64,000 nt of DNA, from the NCBI GenBank assembly GCA_947561585.1, contig CANNZV010000123.1, forward strand, positions 372,001 through 436,000, written 5' to 3'. The stretch comes from Caprella mutica (Eukaryota > Arthropoda > Malacostraca > Amphipoda > Caprellidae). A program made the translations under genes and the position numbers. The notes under the pieces are model-generated. The model made no database searches and was not told where the DNA came from. It was given only the letters and a program-made list of their open reading frames with translations. Positions 1-11,216 of the stretch are shown in pieces. How positions within the stretch are numbered: position 1 is the first letter of the stretch; each line of letters opens with the position of its first letter.

Positions 1-296
1 AACTTCAGTGACATTTTGATCTCATTGAAGTTCTCACTCTGAATATTCGTTCTTTGCTTGTTCATTGCATGGTTAAGACCTGCTTCACACTTACATTTTT
101 AACACCGCAGGAAAAAGCTGTTCTTAAAATGTAATTGCACTTGCGCTTTTTTATCGATGATGGAAAAATCAAATTAAATTTTTATTCCGCGCTGTTAAAA
201 ATGCATGTATGAAGCGGGCCTTAACCATGCAATGAACAAGCGAAGAACGAATATTCAGAGTGAAAACTTCAATGAGATCAAAATGACACTGAAGTT
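1..296. repeat. Foldback (long inverted repeat) element with ~105-bp arms
   Basis: The first ~105 bases are the near-perfect reverse complement of bases ~190-296. Both arms begin AACTTCAGTG and share the internal stretch GAATATTCGTTCTT. The loop is short and A/T-rich. This is a MITE-like foldback element. Its outer left edge coincides with the window edge, so the element may start earlier. No coding capacity is seen. Confidence 0.8.
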
Positions 297-1892
297 GTTC
301 TATTTCCAAATAGTTTCCTCCAAAGAAGAAGTGTAAGCACCCTGTATTATATTATCTACCATTAATTTTTTTTCCTTTTATTCACTGCCTTTTAGTAAGT
401 AAAATCACAGAGTTAGCTCTAAGAATAACCTTCGCGCAATGACAAAAATAATCACCCTCACTCTTTGCTTACCTGTTCTTGAACTATGTCCATCAGTTCA
501 AAATTTTTTTTATCAGTTAATAGTACAATAAGATACAGATTTTTTGTCCATTGGTTAACGATTTACAAGTATTTGAAAAGTCGGTAACATTTTTGTGGCC
601 CATACTGTATATTATTTAGTTTAATTTACAATTTTTTCCTATTTCTCATCTTGATTACATATTTTAGGTGTGGCAATGTATGGAGAGAATAGTTTTAGTC
701 TACCCTAAAAAGTTTTCTATGACTGTATGACTACAAAAAGAAAACTTCCGTTGTTTTGGAGGGATAATTTACTTAAATACAAATTGTTGTATTTAATCCA
801 TCTTGCTTTACTTTTTGTCTTTTTCTAATACGTTCTGTAATATTTGAATAAACTTCATAGAAACTTGATAACTCATTTTCAAATTTCAGAACAGTTCGTT
901 TAAATTTTAAATCATATGAATTATTTGAACATAACCATTATGTTCTGTTTAATACGTTTTCTTGCATTTAATTTAATTGATAAATTTTCAGAATGACTAA
1001 ATTTAACATATTAACCCTCAATGTTAAATAAGAATAAAGCTAGGATTTTTAATGCATAAAAATATTCCTTCCCACCTATTTTAATAATTAAGAAGTAGAA
1101 TATGTAAATAGTTTTAAATACCTAGTATTTTGTATCGATATGTAAACATTATGAAACTCAGCCAAGTAAAGGGTGGTATATATTTTACTAAACCATATTT
1201 TGAATAGGAAATCACTAACTTTAATCTATTATTCGTCATTTTATATAGCAAAACTTTTAATTCAATTACTGAATATAATTGATTCATTTATTCAGTTACA
1301 GATTTTTCTAGTAATGTTTTATTTGGTGTAAAAGAATTTTACCTCATGTAAATTGTAAAAAGTAGGCTCTCGATCGGTGCCACCTTGTCGGAGCTGGCCC
1401 ATAAATTAATATGACACATTGTATAATTATGGTAGATGATAAGGGCTGAATGATGTACAATAACATTCTTTTAATATATTTTCCATTTATGTTAACGTTG
1501 CAATATCTTAATAATTAGGCACACAGTATTCGTAAAGTGGGAGTCAATTAATTTAGACCATGATAAGACAATGACAAAATTCATAAAACTCATATTAATA
1601 CATGACTTGTATTTAACACCCACTGTGCGATTACTGTGACTGTCTGACAAATCAGTGGTAAGTCTACAGTGTGTGTTGATGTATTTCTAACTAAAACACA
1701 CATTCACACATAATGAAAAAGCATATTTTTAGTGTGACGAAACAGATTATGATATGAACCCATAAAGTGGTGATTAAGTGCGCTATTTGATGGAATATTT
1801 TCTCTATGAATTGCATGCATGATAAAATCTACAGTCTACACTAATATTAATTACTAATTTGTTAATATTTTATTAGAACAGACGTTAAAAAA

Positions 1893-1962
1893 AATTATAG
1901 TGGGGCTATGAAAGATTAAGAGGGTATCTTACTTAATCTTCCAAAGCCCCACCATAACTTTC
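1893..1962. repeat. Hairpin mini-element, family A (copy 1)
   Basis: Imperfect palindrome: TTATAGTGGGGCTATG then AAGATTAAG, an ~11-bp loop, then the reverse complement ending CCCCACCATAACTT. The same hairpin recurs at 38658, 40444, 46094 and 51837. Confidence 0.75.
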
Positions 1963-3018
1963 TCTCAGCATAGAGACATGAACTGCACCGTGGAAAACTA
2001 ATGGCATGATTTGGAAAATTTTGATGAGAGATATTTCATCAACACTAAATTACCTAAATAACTATAGACACAAGAATAAATGTAAGTAAAAGAGTAGTTA
2101 TCAATGCTATATATAGATATGAATGTTCTAAATGTAGTACAAGACTAAAAAAATGTAAAATTATTACTGTGACAAGAATTGTATATATATTATTATTGGA
2201 TACAATATTCATCATATTCAAATGATTTATAAACTAACAATATATGATTATTATGCTACCATATAGAATTATAGATCATGAAACTAAATAGTTTACAAAT
2301 TGCCGTGACCTAAAATTCGTGATGAAGCGTTAATAAAATATATGTATATTAATATAATTTCATTCGGTTGAGAGATCTATACAACATGCTATCTATTATT
2401 GATTTAATTATTTGCGTTTAAATCAAGTAAGTTCCTATTGATTGAACTATATTGTGTTAAAATAACTTATCATTTTTCTATTTTTTTTTTTGATTATCAG
2501 TTTATTATTTAGGTTACTATATGATGTTAATTTTTTAATCATTTCCCTTTCCCTTCAAAACTTGAATTTACTAATTATCTAATAATGTTTTGAAACTATA
2601 TTTATCCAAATTTAATTCGATTAAATGATCTGTTTAAAACATATTACTAATAGTTCATAATGTCTTAACTGTAATTTTGGAAATTATGATATTTTTCCGT
2701 GGATCAGTTTCCCAGTTCCTAATTATTGCTTAATGTTAAATTGCAATTAATATGACATCGAGATTCTATTCTCGCAGTCAATAACTTTTTCCAGTTAGTG
2801 CATGTTGGTCATTCGTTCTAATAAACAGTTCATAGATCAAGGAAAACATTATTATGGATAAATTTGAAGATGAAAATGGATTCTAATAATCGCCAGCTGA
2901 TATCTGGTATATAAAATCAACATGATAGTCATTAAAATTGTATGGCACTATCTCAATCTAACTTTGCATTCAGTGATGTTGCTTGATTTCTAAGCAGATT
3001 TTCGTATCCCTTTTGCTT

Positions 3019-3765
3019 TTAATATATCTCCATGAAGCATATAATCATGGTGCTAGGAACTACTCTTTCTTCAATCGAAACAACTTTTCCATATATCGGT
3101 TGAGACCCTGTAACTTCATTTACCTGTCTCGACGTAGTGATTTGAGGTAACTTACCAAGCAAGAGGTTGTTGGTTAAACGATCTGCAGCTGATGTATAGT
3201 TTCCAACTCGGACTTCTGCGTCTATGAAACTTTCGTCCATTTTAACGTTAGTTGATTGACTGATGATGAAGACAGAAGTTACCTTTTGCACTGAAGTGAA
3301 TTCAATCATCAAGAATGGAGCTACTGTAGTATCTGAAGGAGTAGCTTGGTAGCACTCTGATTGTTTGAAAGAATGGACACCTGCTCGCAAGTTGTCAGGT
3401 ATTCTATCAAGCCGCACTTCACCACCAGTAAGTTGAAGAACTTCCTTTGGAAACAAACTTTCTTTTGTTCTTTTGGTGTAGCAAGGTATGAGAGTTCCTA
3501 CCATTGTATCTGTTACCATTGCAGTTAGGTACATATTTGACAATATGTACTCCGTGTCTGATGGGAAGCACACTACAGTACACCAATCAGTTTTATCACA
3601 CTTTTGCATTGAATGGAACATTGACGACATGGTTTTTGGAATGGCCTCAACAGTAAGTTTACTTGTTGTTCTTGAGTCTAGTGCAACCATGGATTTGATG
3701 AACAAGTAATTGGTCAACGAACCCGAAGATAATAGAAGATTCATGAAGATGATCAACACTCTCAT
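3019..3765 (-). CDS. Secreted fucolectin-like (F5/8 type C) protein, paralogue A
   Basis: Single coding exon for 248 residues. Start ATG at 3765 opens a signal peptide (MRVLIIF...). It was chosen because the exon acceptor (cttgcag, exon from 3798) leaves only a short 5' UTR and because the paralogue at 11217-11960 shares this Met but not the codons before it. After residue ~50 comes a Cys cluster (KCDKTDWCTVVC) that resembles a PAN/apple-type module. From residue ~105 the C-terminal half has the F5/8C/fucolectin signature: Cys then aliphatic/aromatic core (PFLMIEF), VTSVFI, DAEVRVGN, and a final Cys in MIICFMEI, where fucolectins have a similar C-terminal Cys. In known fucolectins this fold binds fucosylated glycans; binding here is inference. 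No frameshifts. ATTAAA overlaps the stop. A 5' UTR exon probably lies near 3990-4110, where a GTAGGTGTG donor is present. Confidence 0.7.
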   Translation of the reverse strand: MRVLIIFMNLLLSSGSLTNYLFIKSMVALDSRTTSKLTVEAIPKTMSSMFHSMQKCDKTDWCTVVCFPSDTEYILSNMYLTAMVTDTMVGTLIPCYTKRTKESLFPKEVLQLTGGEVRLDRIPDNLRAGVHSFKQSECYQATPSDTTVAPFLMIEFTSVQKVTSVFIISQSTNVKMDESFIDAEVRVGNYTSAADRLTNNLLLGKLPQITTSRQVNEVTGSQPIYGKVVSIEERVVPSTMIICFMEIY

Positions 3766-4142
3766 CTTGTTCAGCAGATTCACAGTTGAAAGGATTGTCT
3801 GCAAGATGAAAAAACACGTTAAAACTTAAAACAGATTGCCTAAATACAAAACTGCTTCCAGTTAATAATATCCTGTAAGAAATGTTTTAGGTCAAAAGCT
3901 GAATATTTCCTTGAGGGGATCGATACACTTTTCAGAAAAGTAAAAATTGACAAAATGTCAAACAGATTTAATTCATGAAAAACACACCTACCCTCTACAA
4001 GGTGTGTAGAATACTCGGTGTAAATATTACAGTCATAGCTTATGTGTAGCGCATACAGTGGGGTGAAAGATGGAGAGGTGGGTATAGGGACGCATCCGCA
4101 ATCTGAGTTGAATTGACGGATATTTGTGGGAAAGTCGACCAC

Positions 4143-5040
4143 TCGTGTGCTCTAGGCTCCAATAAGAAATCACTGATTTTTTTAAAGGAATATATGTCGT
4201 TTGTCTAACTGACACATCCTTCTAGACTCTAGAGCGAGATAACCTGATGGTAGTTTTCAGTCTCTCCTGAAAACTTTTGTATTTGAATGATTTACGCTAT
4301 AAACTTCTGCCAGTTTTTGTTATAGAGAGACCGGGTAGAACTTGTTTGAAAGAGAAAAGGCACTCTATAACATAACATTTATTTTTTTAGATATCTGAAT
4401 TGAAAAAAATTGTAGCTAAAAGAATTTGATAATTTGCTAAAAACAGTGTTTTCAAATATAACTTCTTGTTTTTATTAGAAAAATATTGTATAAAAACTTA
4501 TGAAGTAAACTTTACTAAGCATCCATTTTAATAACTTGAGAAATATTTTTGTTTCATTAAAATAATTATAAATGTTCCCTTTTAATCTACTTCTTCATTG
4601 GAGCGGAATAAAACAATCTTATCTAACAATTCATTATTTGTGTATCTTTATTTCTTTAATTCATATTACAACTAATAATGAATGCAATCCTATCAATCAA
4701 ATCCTTTTTCGTGAGCATTATTGTCGAATGCAAATTTCATGCATTGTGCATTGTGCAAGGGAACCTACCCATACTACTATGAAAGTAAATGAAAATGACT
4801 ATAAAATTAAACAACAATTTTTGAAAATCACTCAATTGTCAGGCACTTATAATACAGGCACTAAAATTCAAACTGACTTATTTGACTCCAGTTTTTCCCC
4901 CTCAAAAAACCCTTTCAAATAAGTAGAAGAGTCCGATTTGTCTCTCCTCCATATTTATCAATACAAGGAGAAATTTATTAAACATTTGAAAGAGTTAAGC
5001 ATCGAGGGTTCAAGGGCATCCTATTTAACCACGCGATAAG
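4143..5040. other. AT-rich intergenic stretch, no gene seen
   Basis: Open frames here (e.g. plus strand 4572-4922) have the composition of random AT-rich DNA and match nothing recognised. No clear repeat. Confidence 0.5.
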
Positions 5041-5042
5041 TA

Positions 5043-6339
5043 CAGGGTGGGGCGTAAGTTTGGAAGCAAATGAAAGTGCATATTATAATCCAACGAAAAA
5101 TATATTTAATAATTTACAGTTATGTATTATTACATAAGGGTTTTAAGAATTCAAAAATCATAAATTTATTCAAAATGTCCCCCCTTGTTTTTAATAACAG
5201 CCTCAAATCTCCTCCGAACTCCTTCTACTGCGGCACGCAACTATTCTTGTGAAATTTCCTTCCAAGATCTCTGGAGCGAACGCTTTAAATCATCCACACT
5301 GCGATGGAATTTACCACAGGCCTTTGATTCAAGAATGGACCATACCGAAAAGTCCATAGGATTAACATCTGGGGAGCAGGGAGGCCACATTTCCTTGGAC
5401 CAAAACCGTGGAAGATGGTCATGTCACCAGTTTTGAGTGACATTTGCAGTATGTGAAGTCGCGCCGTCTTGCTGAAATGTCCATAGAGTGTCATTACCGA
5501 AGTGATCCTTAGCTGACTCCAACATTGGCGTCAAAATATTCTCAATATAACATTTAGCATTGATTTTGGCGCCATGTTCCACAAAAATTAAAGGAGATCT
5601 CCAAGTTTCTGAAACGGCGGCCCAGACCATTACTGAAGCAGGTTTCATGGTTCTGTGGACAGTTTTTTGGTTGTATGGGATGTCTTTTGCACTTTTACCA
5701 ATTATTCTGTCATTCCTCCGGTTGTGAGCCATTTCCACTGTGAAATTTGTTTCGTCAGACCAAACAATTTCACCAGCCGTGCCAGACTTCAATTCTCTCA
5801 GAAGTGCTTTGCTTCTCTCCAATCTCTTTTTCTTTACAGCTTCTGACAGAGTCTGTCTCTTTTGGAGGTTGAAAGAGGACATCTTTAGGTCTTCTTTGAC
5901 AACTCTTCTCATTGTTCTGGGACGTTCATTAGCTGTTTTGGCTAACAATCATATTGACCTTTTCGGGTTCCTCCTGATCTTCTCTCGGGCACATTTTATC
6001 AGTTGTTTGGTGCGTTGTGAGCGTGGTCTACCACTTCTTGGACGATCAGTCAAGTCTCCTCTCTCATTAAAACGCTTCACACACTTCCAAACAGTCGATC
6101 TCGCTATTGAGAGAGTCTTTGAAATGACGGAATCTGACTTCCCGGCACGGTGTAGAGCAATAATGGCTTCTCTTTTGTCTGACATTTTTGAATTGACTAA
6201 ATTTTTGTAAAAAATAACACTGCCACGTCATAATGTAGTGTCTGTACTATAGTTCAAACCCTATCACCTACTTAGGAACTTATTTTAAAGAATTATATTA
6301 ATGTTTGAAAAATTGCTTCCAAACTTACGTCCCACCCTG
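5043..6339 (-). mobile_element. IS630-Tc1-mariner element (DD37D/maT-type), near complete
   Basis: Both ends carry the same ~27-bp terminal inverted repeat starting CAGGGTGGG and containing CGTAAGTTTGGAAGCAA; the arms differ by one base. TA dinucleotides flank both ends (5041-5042, 6340-6341), as expected for TA target duplication. The interior is one transposase reading frame on the minus strand (see 5166-6185). Length ~1.3 kb is normal for the superfamily. The intact termini and few lesions suggest a fairly recent insertion between the two fucolectin-like genes. Confidence 0.92.
5166..6185 (-). pseudogene. DD37D (maT-type) mariner transposase with three in-frame stops
   Basis: The frame runs 340 codons from ATG at 6185 to TAA at 5166 without a frameshift, interrupted by three stops: TGA at 5949-5951, TGA at 5424-5426 and a TAG near 5250. 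The N-terminus has the paired helix-turn-helix DNA-binding region (STVWKCVKRFNERGD, then RPRSGRPRS). Catalytic Asp 1 is in WSDETNF, Asp 2 in FQQDGATSHT, and the third is in SPDVNPMDF. Counting from Asp 2 to the Asp of NPMD gives 37 intervening positions, which defines the DD37D (maT) group. The last residues, GGHFE, are typical of this group. It cuts and pastes the element by binding its inverted repeats. The stops make it inactive as read. Confidence 0.9.
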
Positions 6340-6411
6340 TATATATAACAATCATCAACCGAATTATATACAAGTAAAAGTCTACTATAACTAACACCCA
6401 CTTACCGATTA

Positions 6412-6627
6412 CTAGGATGCAAAGTAAGTGTCCGAGTACTGACTAAGTGGGGGTTTGACTAAGAATGAGATAGTAGTGGTAAAGTGTTCTTGAAGCCTCT
6501 TCTCCTTCGTCAGCACCAACTCCCTCAGGAGGTAGACAACGTTCTTATTCTCATAGACGAACAGTACCGATATGTTTTCGTATGTTTGGTAGGAAGATTC
6601 TTTGAGCCAGTCCTGCTCACACTTGTT
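6412..6627 (-). CDS. Unrecognised terminal coding exon, 71 codons plus stop
   Basis: This stretch is less AT-rich than its surroundings and reads as one open frame on the minus strand. It begins directly after a good acceptor (cattcatcaccag, ending at 6628) and ends in TAG at 6412. The predicted segment starts NKCEQDWLKESSYQTYENIS and contains a charged stretch (LRELVLTKEKRLQEH). Its amino-acid composition looks like real protein. I do not recognise the family. No upstream exon could be found; a 20-bp satellite begins 85 bases upstream (on the minus strand). It may be the last exon of a gene whose other exons lie far upstream, or a captured exon carried by a rearrangement. Confidence is for it being coding-derived. 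Confidence 0.45.
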   Translation of the reverse strand, partial: NKCEQDWLKESSYQTYENISVLFVYENKNVVYLLRELVLTKEKRLQEHFTTTISFLVKPPLSQYSDTYFAS

Positions 6628-6711
6628 CTGGTGATGAATGAGAAATGTAGAGAGCATTGGTCACCAAGTTGAAACAACCAAATTCATAACATGTCAACAT
6701 GTCAAAAGCAT

Positions 6712-7068
6712 GTCGAAATTAGTTAATGTATGCCAAAATTAGTTAATGTATGTCAAAATTAGTTAGTGTATGTCAAAATTAGTTAATGTATGTCAAAATT
6801 ATTTAATGTATGTCAAAATTAGTTAATGTATGTCAAAATTAGTTGATGTGTACCTAAATTAGTTAATATATGTCAAAATTAGTTAATATATGTCAAAATT
6901 AGTTAGGTTATGCTAAAATTGGTTAGTGTATGCCTAAATTAGTTAATATATGTCAAAATTAGTTAGGTTATGCTAAAATTGGTTAGTGTATGCCTAAATT
7001 AGTTAAAGAATGACAAAATTAGTTAATATATGTCAAAATTAGTTAAAATATGCTAAAACTAGTTAAAA
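6712..7068. repeat. 20-bp tandem repeat (~17-18 units)
   Basis: Head-to-tail units of agttaatgtatgtcaaaatt with point variants. The period is exactly 20 through the array. Confidence 0.95.
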
Positions 7069-7164
7069 GAGAGCCAAATGTTATTAGAGCATTCCAAGAT
7101 AATTACATTGAAAAATAAATTGAATTTCTCAACAATTGCTAATTGAAATAAATGAAGCTTTAAC

Positions 7165-7412
7165 AAATAACTCATTAACATATAAGTGATATAACTCATT
7201 AACAGATAACTCATTAACATATAACTCATTAACATATAACTCATTAACATATAACTCATTAACATATAACTCATTAACATATAACTCATTAACATATAAC
7301 TCATTAACATATAACTCATTAACAAATAACTCATTAACATATAACTCATTAACATATAACTCATCAGCATATAACTCATTAACATATAACTCATTAACAG
7401 ATAACTCATTAT
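7165..7412. repeat. 15-bp tandem repeat (~15 units)
   Basis: Units of ataactcattaacat with few variants. The period is a multiple of three, so several frames stay open, which yields spurious repetitive open frames. It lies ~100 bp after the 20-bp array, inside the duplicated gene cluster. Confidence 0.95.
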
Positions 7413-7453
7413 CTATATTATTATAGGTGCTATTCATTAAAAAGAATAGAAAG

Positions 7454-7482
7454 ATATGGGGGAGGGGAGGGGGGGGGGTATA
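7454..7482 (+). other. G-run tract with quadruplex potential
   Basis: Contains GGGGGA, GGGGA and a run of ten G, in an otherwise AT-rich region. A second poly-G tract occurs at 17143-17168. Likely simple sequence; structure formation is inference. Confidence 0.4.
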
Positions 7483-8341
7483 TTAGCATCAGAACCCTAC
7501 TCCCCCATATCCGATACTGATTAATGTCATTTCAAATATATTAATTGTTAATTTACAATCCGTTTTCCTTATTTTTTAAATTTATTATCTAGGATTATAT
7601 ATTCTATGTGTAGCTATATGCAAGGCAGAATAATTTTTAGTCTACCCTAAAAGGTTTTCTACGAGTTTATGATAACAGAAAGAAAGACATCAGTTGTTTT
7701 GCAGGACTTTTATACGAATTGTTTTATTTAATCCGTCTCGCTCAACTTACTCATTTACGTTCTCTAATATTGGAATTAATTTGAACTTGATAACTAATTC
7801 ACAGATTTCATAATTTTTAAAATCTTAAATCAAACGAATTATTAGTAAATAACCATTATGTTCTACCCAATACGATTTCTGACATTTAATTTATTTACGT
7901 CAAATGGTAAATTAATGATTATCAGTACTGTATTTTATGATCAATACTATAATGTGCATATATGGTTATAAGATCTTAACTATAATTAGAGAGACTTAAC
8001 CTTAATAATATAGTTGGCCTGAATGTCTGTAACATGATTATGAAATTATTTTGATTTGAGTTGAATGAATGGTTTTAATAATCATAAATATGATTTTATT
8101 TCATTCAGTTAAATACGTTCGAGTAAGAGTGGTGCCAGGGATAATTTTTTTATATAGAAATTGAATTTTTATCAATTTCCTAAGTTGGGATATATTTGAA
8201 ATGTTGTTATTTTTGAAGACACGCAAAGTTTCTACTTTTCACAGAAGTGAGCTGATTCGATTAGTTTCGGAAACAAAAAGAAGTTGCCTCTGTGCCACGT
8301 AAAATGAATTTATTTTTAATAACCAACTTGAATTTATAATG

Positions 8342-8440
8342 AGAGACTGAATTATTTTAACTTTTGAAATAATATATTGAAATGTTAGACTGAATTATTT
8401 TAACTTTTGAAATAATATATTGAAATGTTAGACTGAATTT
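8342..8440. repeat. Short tandem duplication (~43 bp, two copies)
   Basis: The stretch beginning gactgaattattttaac is repeated immediately with no change over about 43 bases. Confidence 0.9.
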
Positions 8441-8529
8441 TCGGTCACCTGATAGAAATTCACGCAAGTGCAGTTCTGTTCGATTACTGAATGTATTTGA
8501 TTGATTTGCAACAATAGTATCAATCTTAA

Positions 8530-8674
8530 GGACCCGCACGAGCGTTTTTGCACATCGTTTACAAATTAGCGTTTTTGACTCTGAGGAAATTATTGTTAAA
8601 CCCATTTCAAACGTATCCATGTTACGCGACTCTTTTGGGGAAAACGCCGCAAAAACGCTCGTGTGCCATCGCCC
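8530..8674. repeat. Foldback element, family C (copy 1)
   Basis: Arms GCACGAGCGTTTTTGC and the reverse complement GCAAAAACGCTCGTGTGC. The interior shares the GCGTAACATGGAT region, in inverted orientation, with the copy at 51343-51462. A further homologous stretch follows at 8860-9030. Probably a non-autonomous DNA element; superfamily not determined. Confidence 0.7.
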
Positions 8675-8859
8675 ACAGGGAATAATATATTCCTACTGTT
8701 AGAACAAATTTTAATGTTGAATCATTATTTATATTAAAACCAAGTATATTGTATATAGTATGTACTACTACTTTCAGGATATTCATCGAATTCTTTCTTT
8801 ATTGTTTCTATAAATTTCCTTCTTCTGGAATCTTCGCATCTTTTCAATTATTGCATCTT

Positions 8860-9030
8860 GCAGGACGATTATTTCCTTATTTTGGGGTCACTTGACTGGC
8901 AATGTGGCGTCACTTCCATTCGCTAATGATATAACTGATGCAAAATAAGGTTTTACACCGTCGTTCTCACCGTTCTGCAATCGGTGCAACACTTTACCAC
9001 TCTCTAGTGTATATCATAACTCTCTGTGTA
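8860..9030. repeat. Dispersed repeat, partner of 50945-51115 (inverted)
   Basis: This stretch, with core TTTTACACCGTCGTTC and ACTCTCTAGTGTATATCATA, matches the reverse complement of 50945-51115. Together with the nearby family C foldback it keeps the same relative order in both places, so the two parts probably belong to one ~0.5-kb element. Confidence 0.65.
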
Positions 9031-9334
9031 AGAACAACATACAAATCTATTCGGTTACTACAGTTTTTTCTTACTGTTAACTTATAGGTAAATTGGTAAA
9101 AAGTAGGTGGGAAATTAATGGGAACTATCCGAACCAAATTATAATGACTCTGATTTGGTCCTACTAACCCTGCGTATGGTAGATGTTATAGGGTGAATGA
9201 CACACAAATAACTTCATTTTATATATTCGACATTTATGGTAACATTGCATTATATATCATAATAGTTAAGTACACAGAATTAGGAATGTGGAAGCTAATA
9301 AGCCATGGACATTCAATTAATAATTCATAATTGA

Positions 9335-9411
9335 TTATTTCAAAACCTGTATTAACGACAACTTTGTAATTATAATTACAAAGTTGACGTTAATACAGGT
9401 TTTGAAATACA
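9335..9411. repeat. Near-perfect palindrome
   Basis: TTTCAAAACCTGTATTAACG...ACAACTTTGTAATT is followed at once by its reverse complement. Part of the arm (aatacaggttt) is repeated again just downstream. Confidence 0.85.
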
Positions 9412-9794
9412 GGTTTAACAATCACGTTAATACAGGTTTAACAATCACTGTATACAGTGATTGTTTGGAAATTCAGCATCTGTGTAAGTGTATTTCTAAC
9501 CAATAGACACAGTCACACATAATGAGAATTATAAACACAAGAAAACTCACTAAATCCTAATTTTAAAGCGTGTTGTGATTATATTATGATTATATTCTAA
9601 TAAAGTGGTGATTAAGTGTGCTATTTGACGGGGTATATTCTATATGAATTTATTCATTATACATTCAATTTATTCATTATGTATACTCTACGAGTCCACA
9701 GTCTACACTAGAACAGTCTCAGACACTGATGTAATATCAGTATCCGAGTGTTTGGAACATAAAACAGAAGTTTTACATACTGAAATTTTATTCT

Positions 9795-10054
9795 TACACC
9801 GAGAAAAAAATTGCGAGTCAACCTGACTCATCGCTTGAGTCAAGGCTGGCAAAACTCCAATATTGGATTCTTTTTTTCTTGATTGACTCTACCTGAGTCA
9901 ATCTGACTATGAATTAGGAGTAAATATGACTCTTGTTTTTGAGTCAAATACTATAGGATATGTCAAATTGACTACATTTTTGAGCCATATTGGGGACAAA
10001 CTGAAAACTCAAAATTTTGTAGTCAATTTGACTCGTATTTTTTTCTCAGTGTAT
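9795..10054. mobile_element. MITE-like element with ACACCGAGAAAAAAAT-type ends
   Basis: The left end TACACCGAGAAAAAAATTGC and the right end ATTTTTTTCTCAGTGTA are inverted repeats that continue into GAGTCAA. The interior is rich in the pentamer GACTC/GAGTC. About 260 bp, no open frame, absent from duplicate copy A, so it inserted after the duplication. Confidence 0.75.
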
Positions 10055-11216
10055 TTTAGATGGTGTGCGGAAAATTAACCGAACGTTATTCACCGCGTAG
10101 TAAGTAAATGGATACAATATAATATATAATAATCTTTCTTCTTCCAAAAATCTTGTAATGCTTGTCTTAATATTAAGTTGTTGAAATTGTCAAATTACAA
10201 TCATTAAATCCGATACTTTCTTAAGAATATATTTATTTGATAGCTTGAACAGATAACAAATAAACATCTAAGAAACATAAAACTTTTTATTCAAATTATG
10301 GAAAGCCAATATACTTATAATAAATATTTCAAACTAGAAAAATTTAATCGGTAATTATAATAATTTAGCTTTCGCAGCTTCCTAATATTTACATAAATAA
10401 CGAATACTATTTAGAAACAAAATCTAGCAAGTTTCATAGGACTGAAATATTCTCTTAAATATATTAATTAAACTTTATAGTATCTATATTGCAATTTATG
10501 AAATATTAAACAAGTTGACGAATTTTTCTAAAGCATATAAATCATATGGTGTTAAGTCACAGTGTTTTAAAGGTCGCACACAAGTTCACAACTAATTCAC
10601 ATTCTATTATAATATAAGTAATTCTTGTGATTTTTCTTCTACACTCTGGGTGTCATACGAAGAAAAAGAAAATGGTTCCGCAGATAAATTAAAAACTATA
10701 ACAAAGGCTTACTAAACTGATAGATATTTGATAATTATATAGAAAATGTGCACAGTTACCTAAAAACATAAAATACCTAAAAGTGTATCTTAATACCTAA
10801 TTAGCTTAAACTTACGATGTTGCGAATTAAGGTCGGTCCCTTTCTTTTTTCTTCTATTGAATCTAATTGAAATGTCAGGCAGTGACGGTTGAGTGTAAGT
10901 CTTAAATAATTAATTACGAAGCGAATACTTGATCGATTTCTTTTCTGTTAACTTTGATATGTTATATAACCTTAGCTCTACAAATTAAAAGCATTTATAG
11001 AGAAATTCTAATTTAGTTAGGAAGTCTACCATATTAAAGAAAATAATTATTTCGAATAATAATGTTTATGAATATTATTGAAAATAGGATTTAACAATCG
11101 GTTGCTGATAAATGTGATATCTAGAATTCAAACAGAGAGGTATGAAAATTGATTTTTGGTAACCTTTTACTTTGGAATTGATTGATTTACTAACAGAGGC
11201 TTGCATACACTTTGCT
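10055..11216. other. AT-rich stretch downstream of the second lectin-like gene, no gene seen
   Basis: No open frame or repeat recognised. ATTAAA (minus strand) sits at the stop codon of the neighbouring CDS. Confidence 0.5.

Larger units (their letters stand above)
620..3870. repeat. Segmental tandem duplication, copy A
   Basis: Long stretches here are recognisably repeated in the same order and orientation at 7590-12047. Examples are TTTTAGTCTACCCTAAAA (near 690 and 7640), a stretch around AACCATTATGTTCTG, AAGTGGTGATTAAGTG (near 1765 and 9605), and the whole lectin-like CDS. Homology ends near 3870, upstream of the CDS acceptor. The copies differ by insertions, including a hairpin here and foldback elements in copy B. 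Outside the CDS and the hairpin, 297-3018 shows no gene. Confidence 0.7.

Noticed and set aside
4572..4922. Plus-strand open frame of 116 codons
   Set aside because: Composition of random AT-rich DNA; no recognisable motif, repeat or splice context.
7059..7437. Minus-strand frames encoding LMSYM or VNELY repeats
   Set aside because: Direct products of the 15-bp satellite, with no start context or homology.
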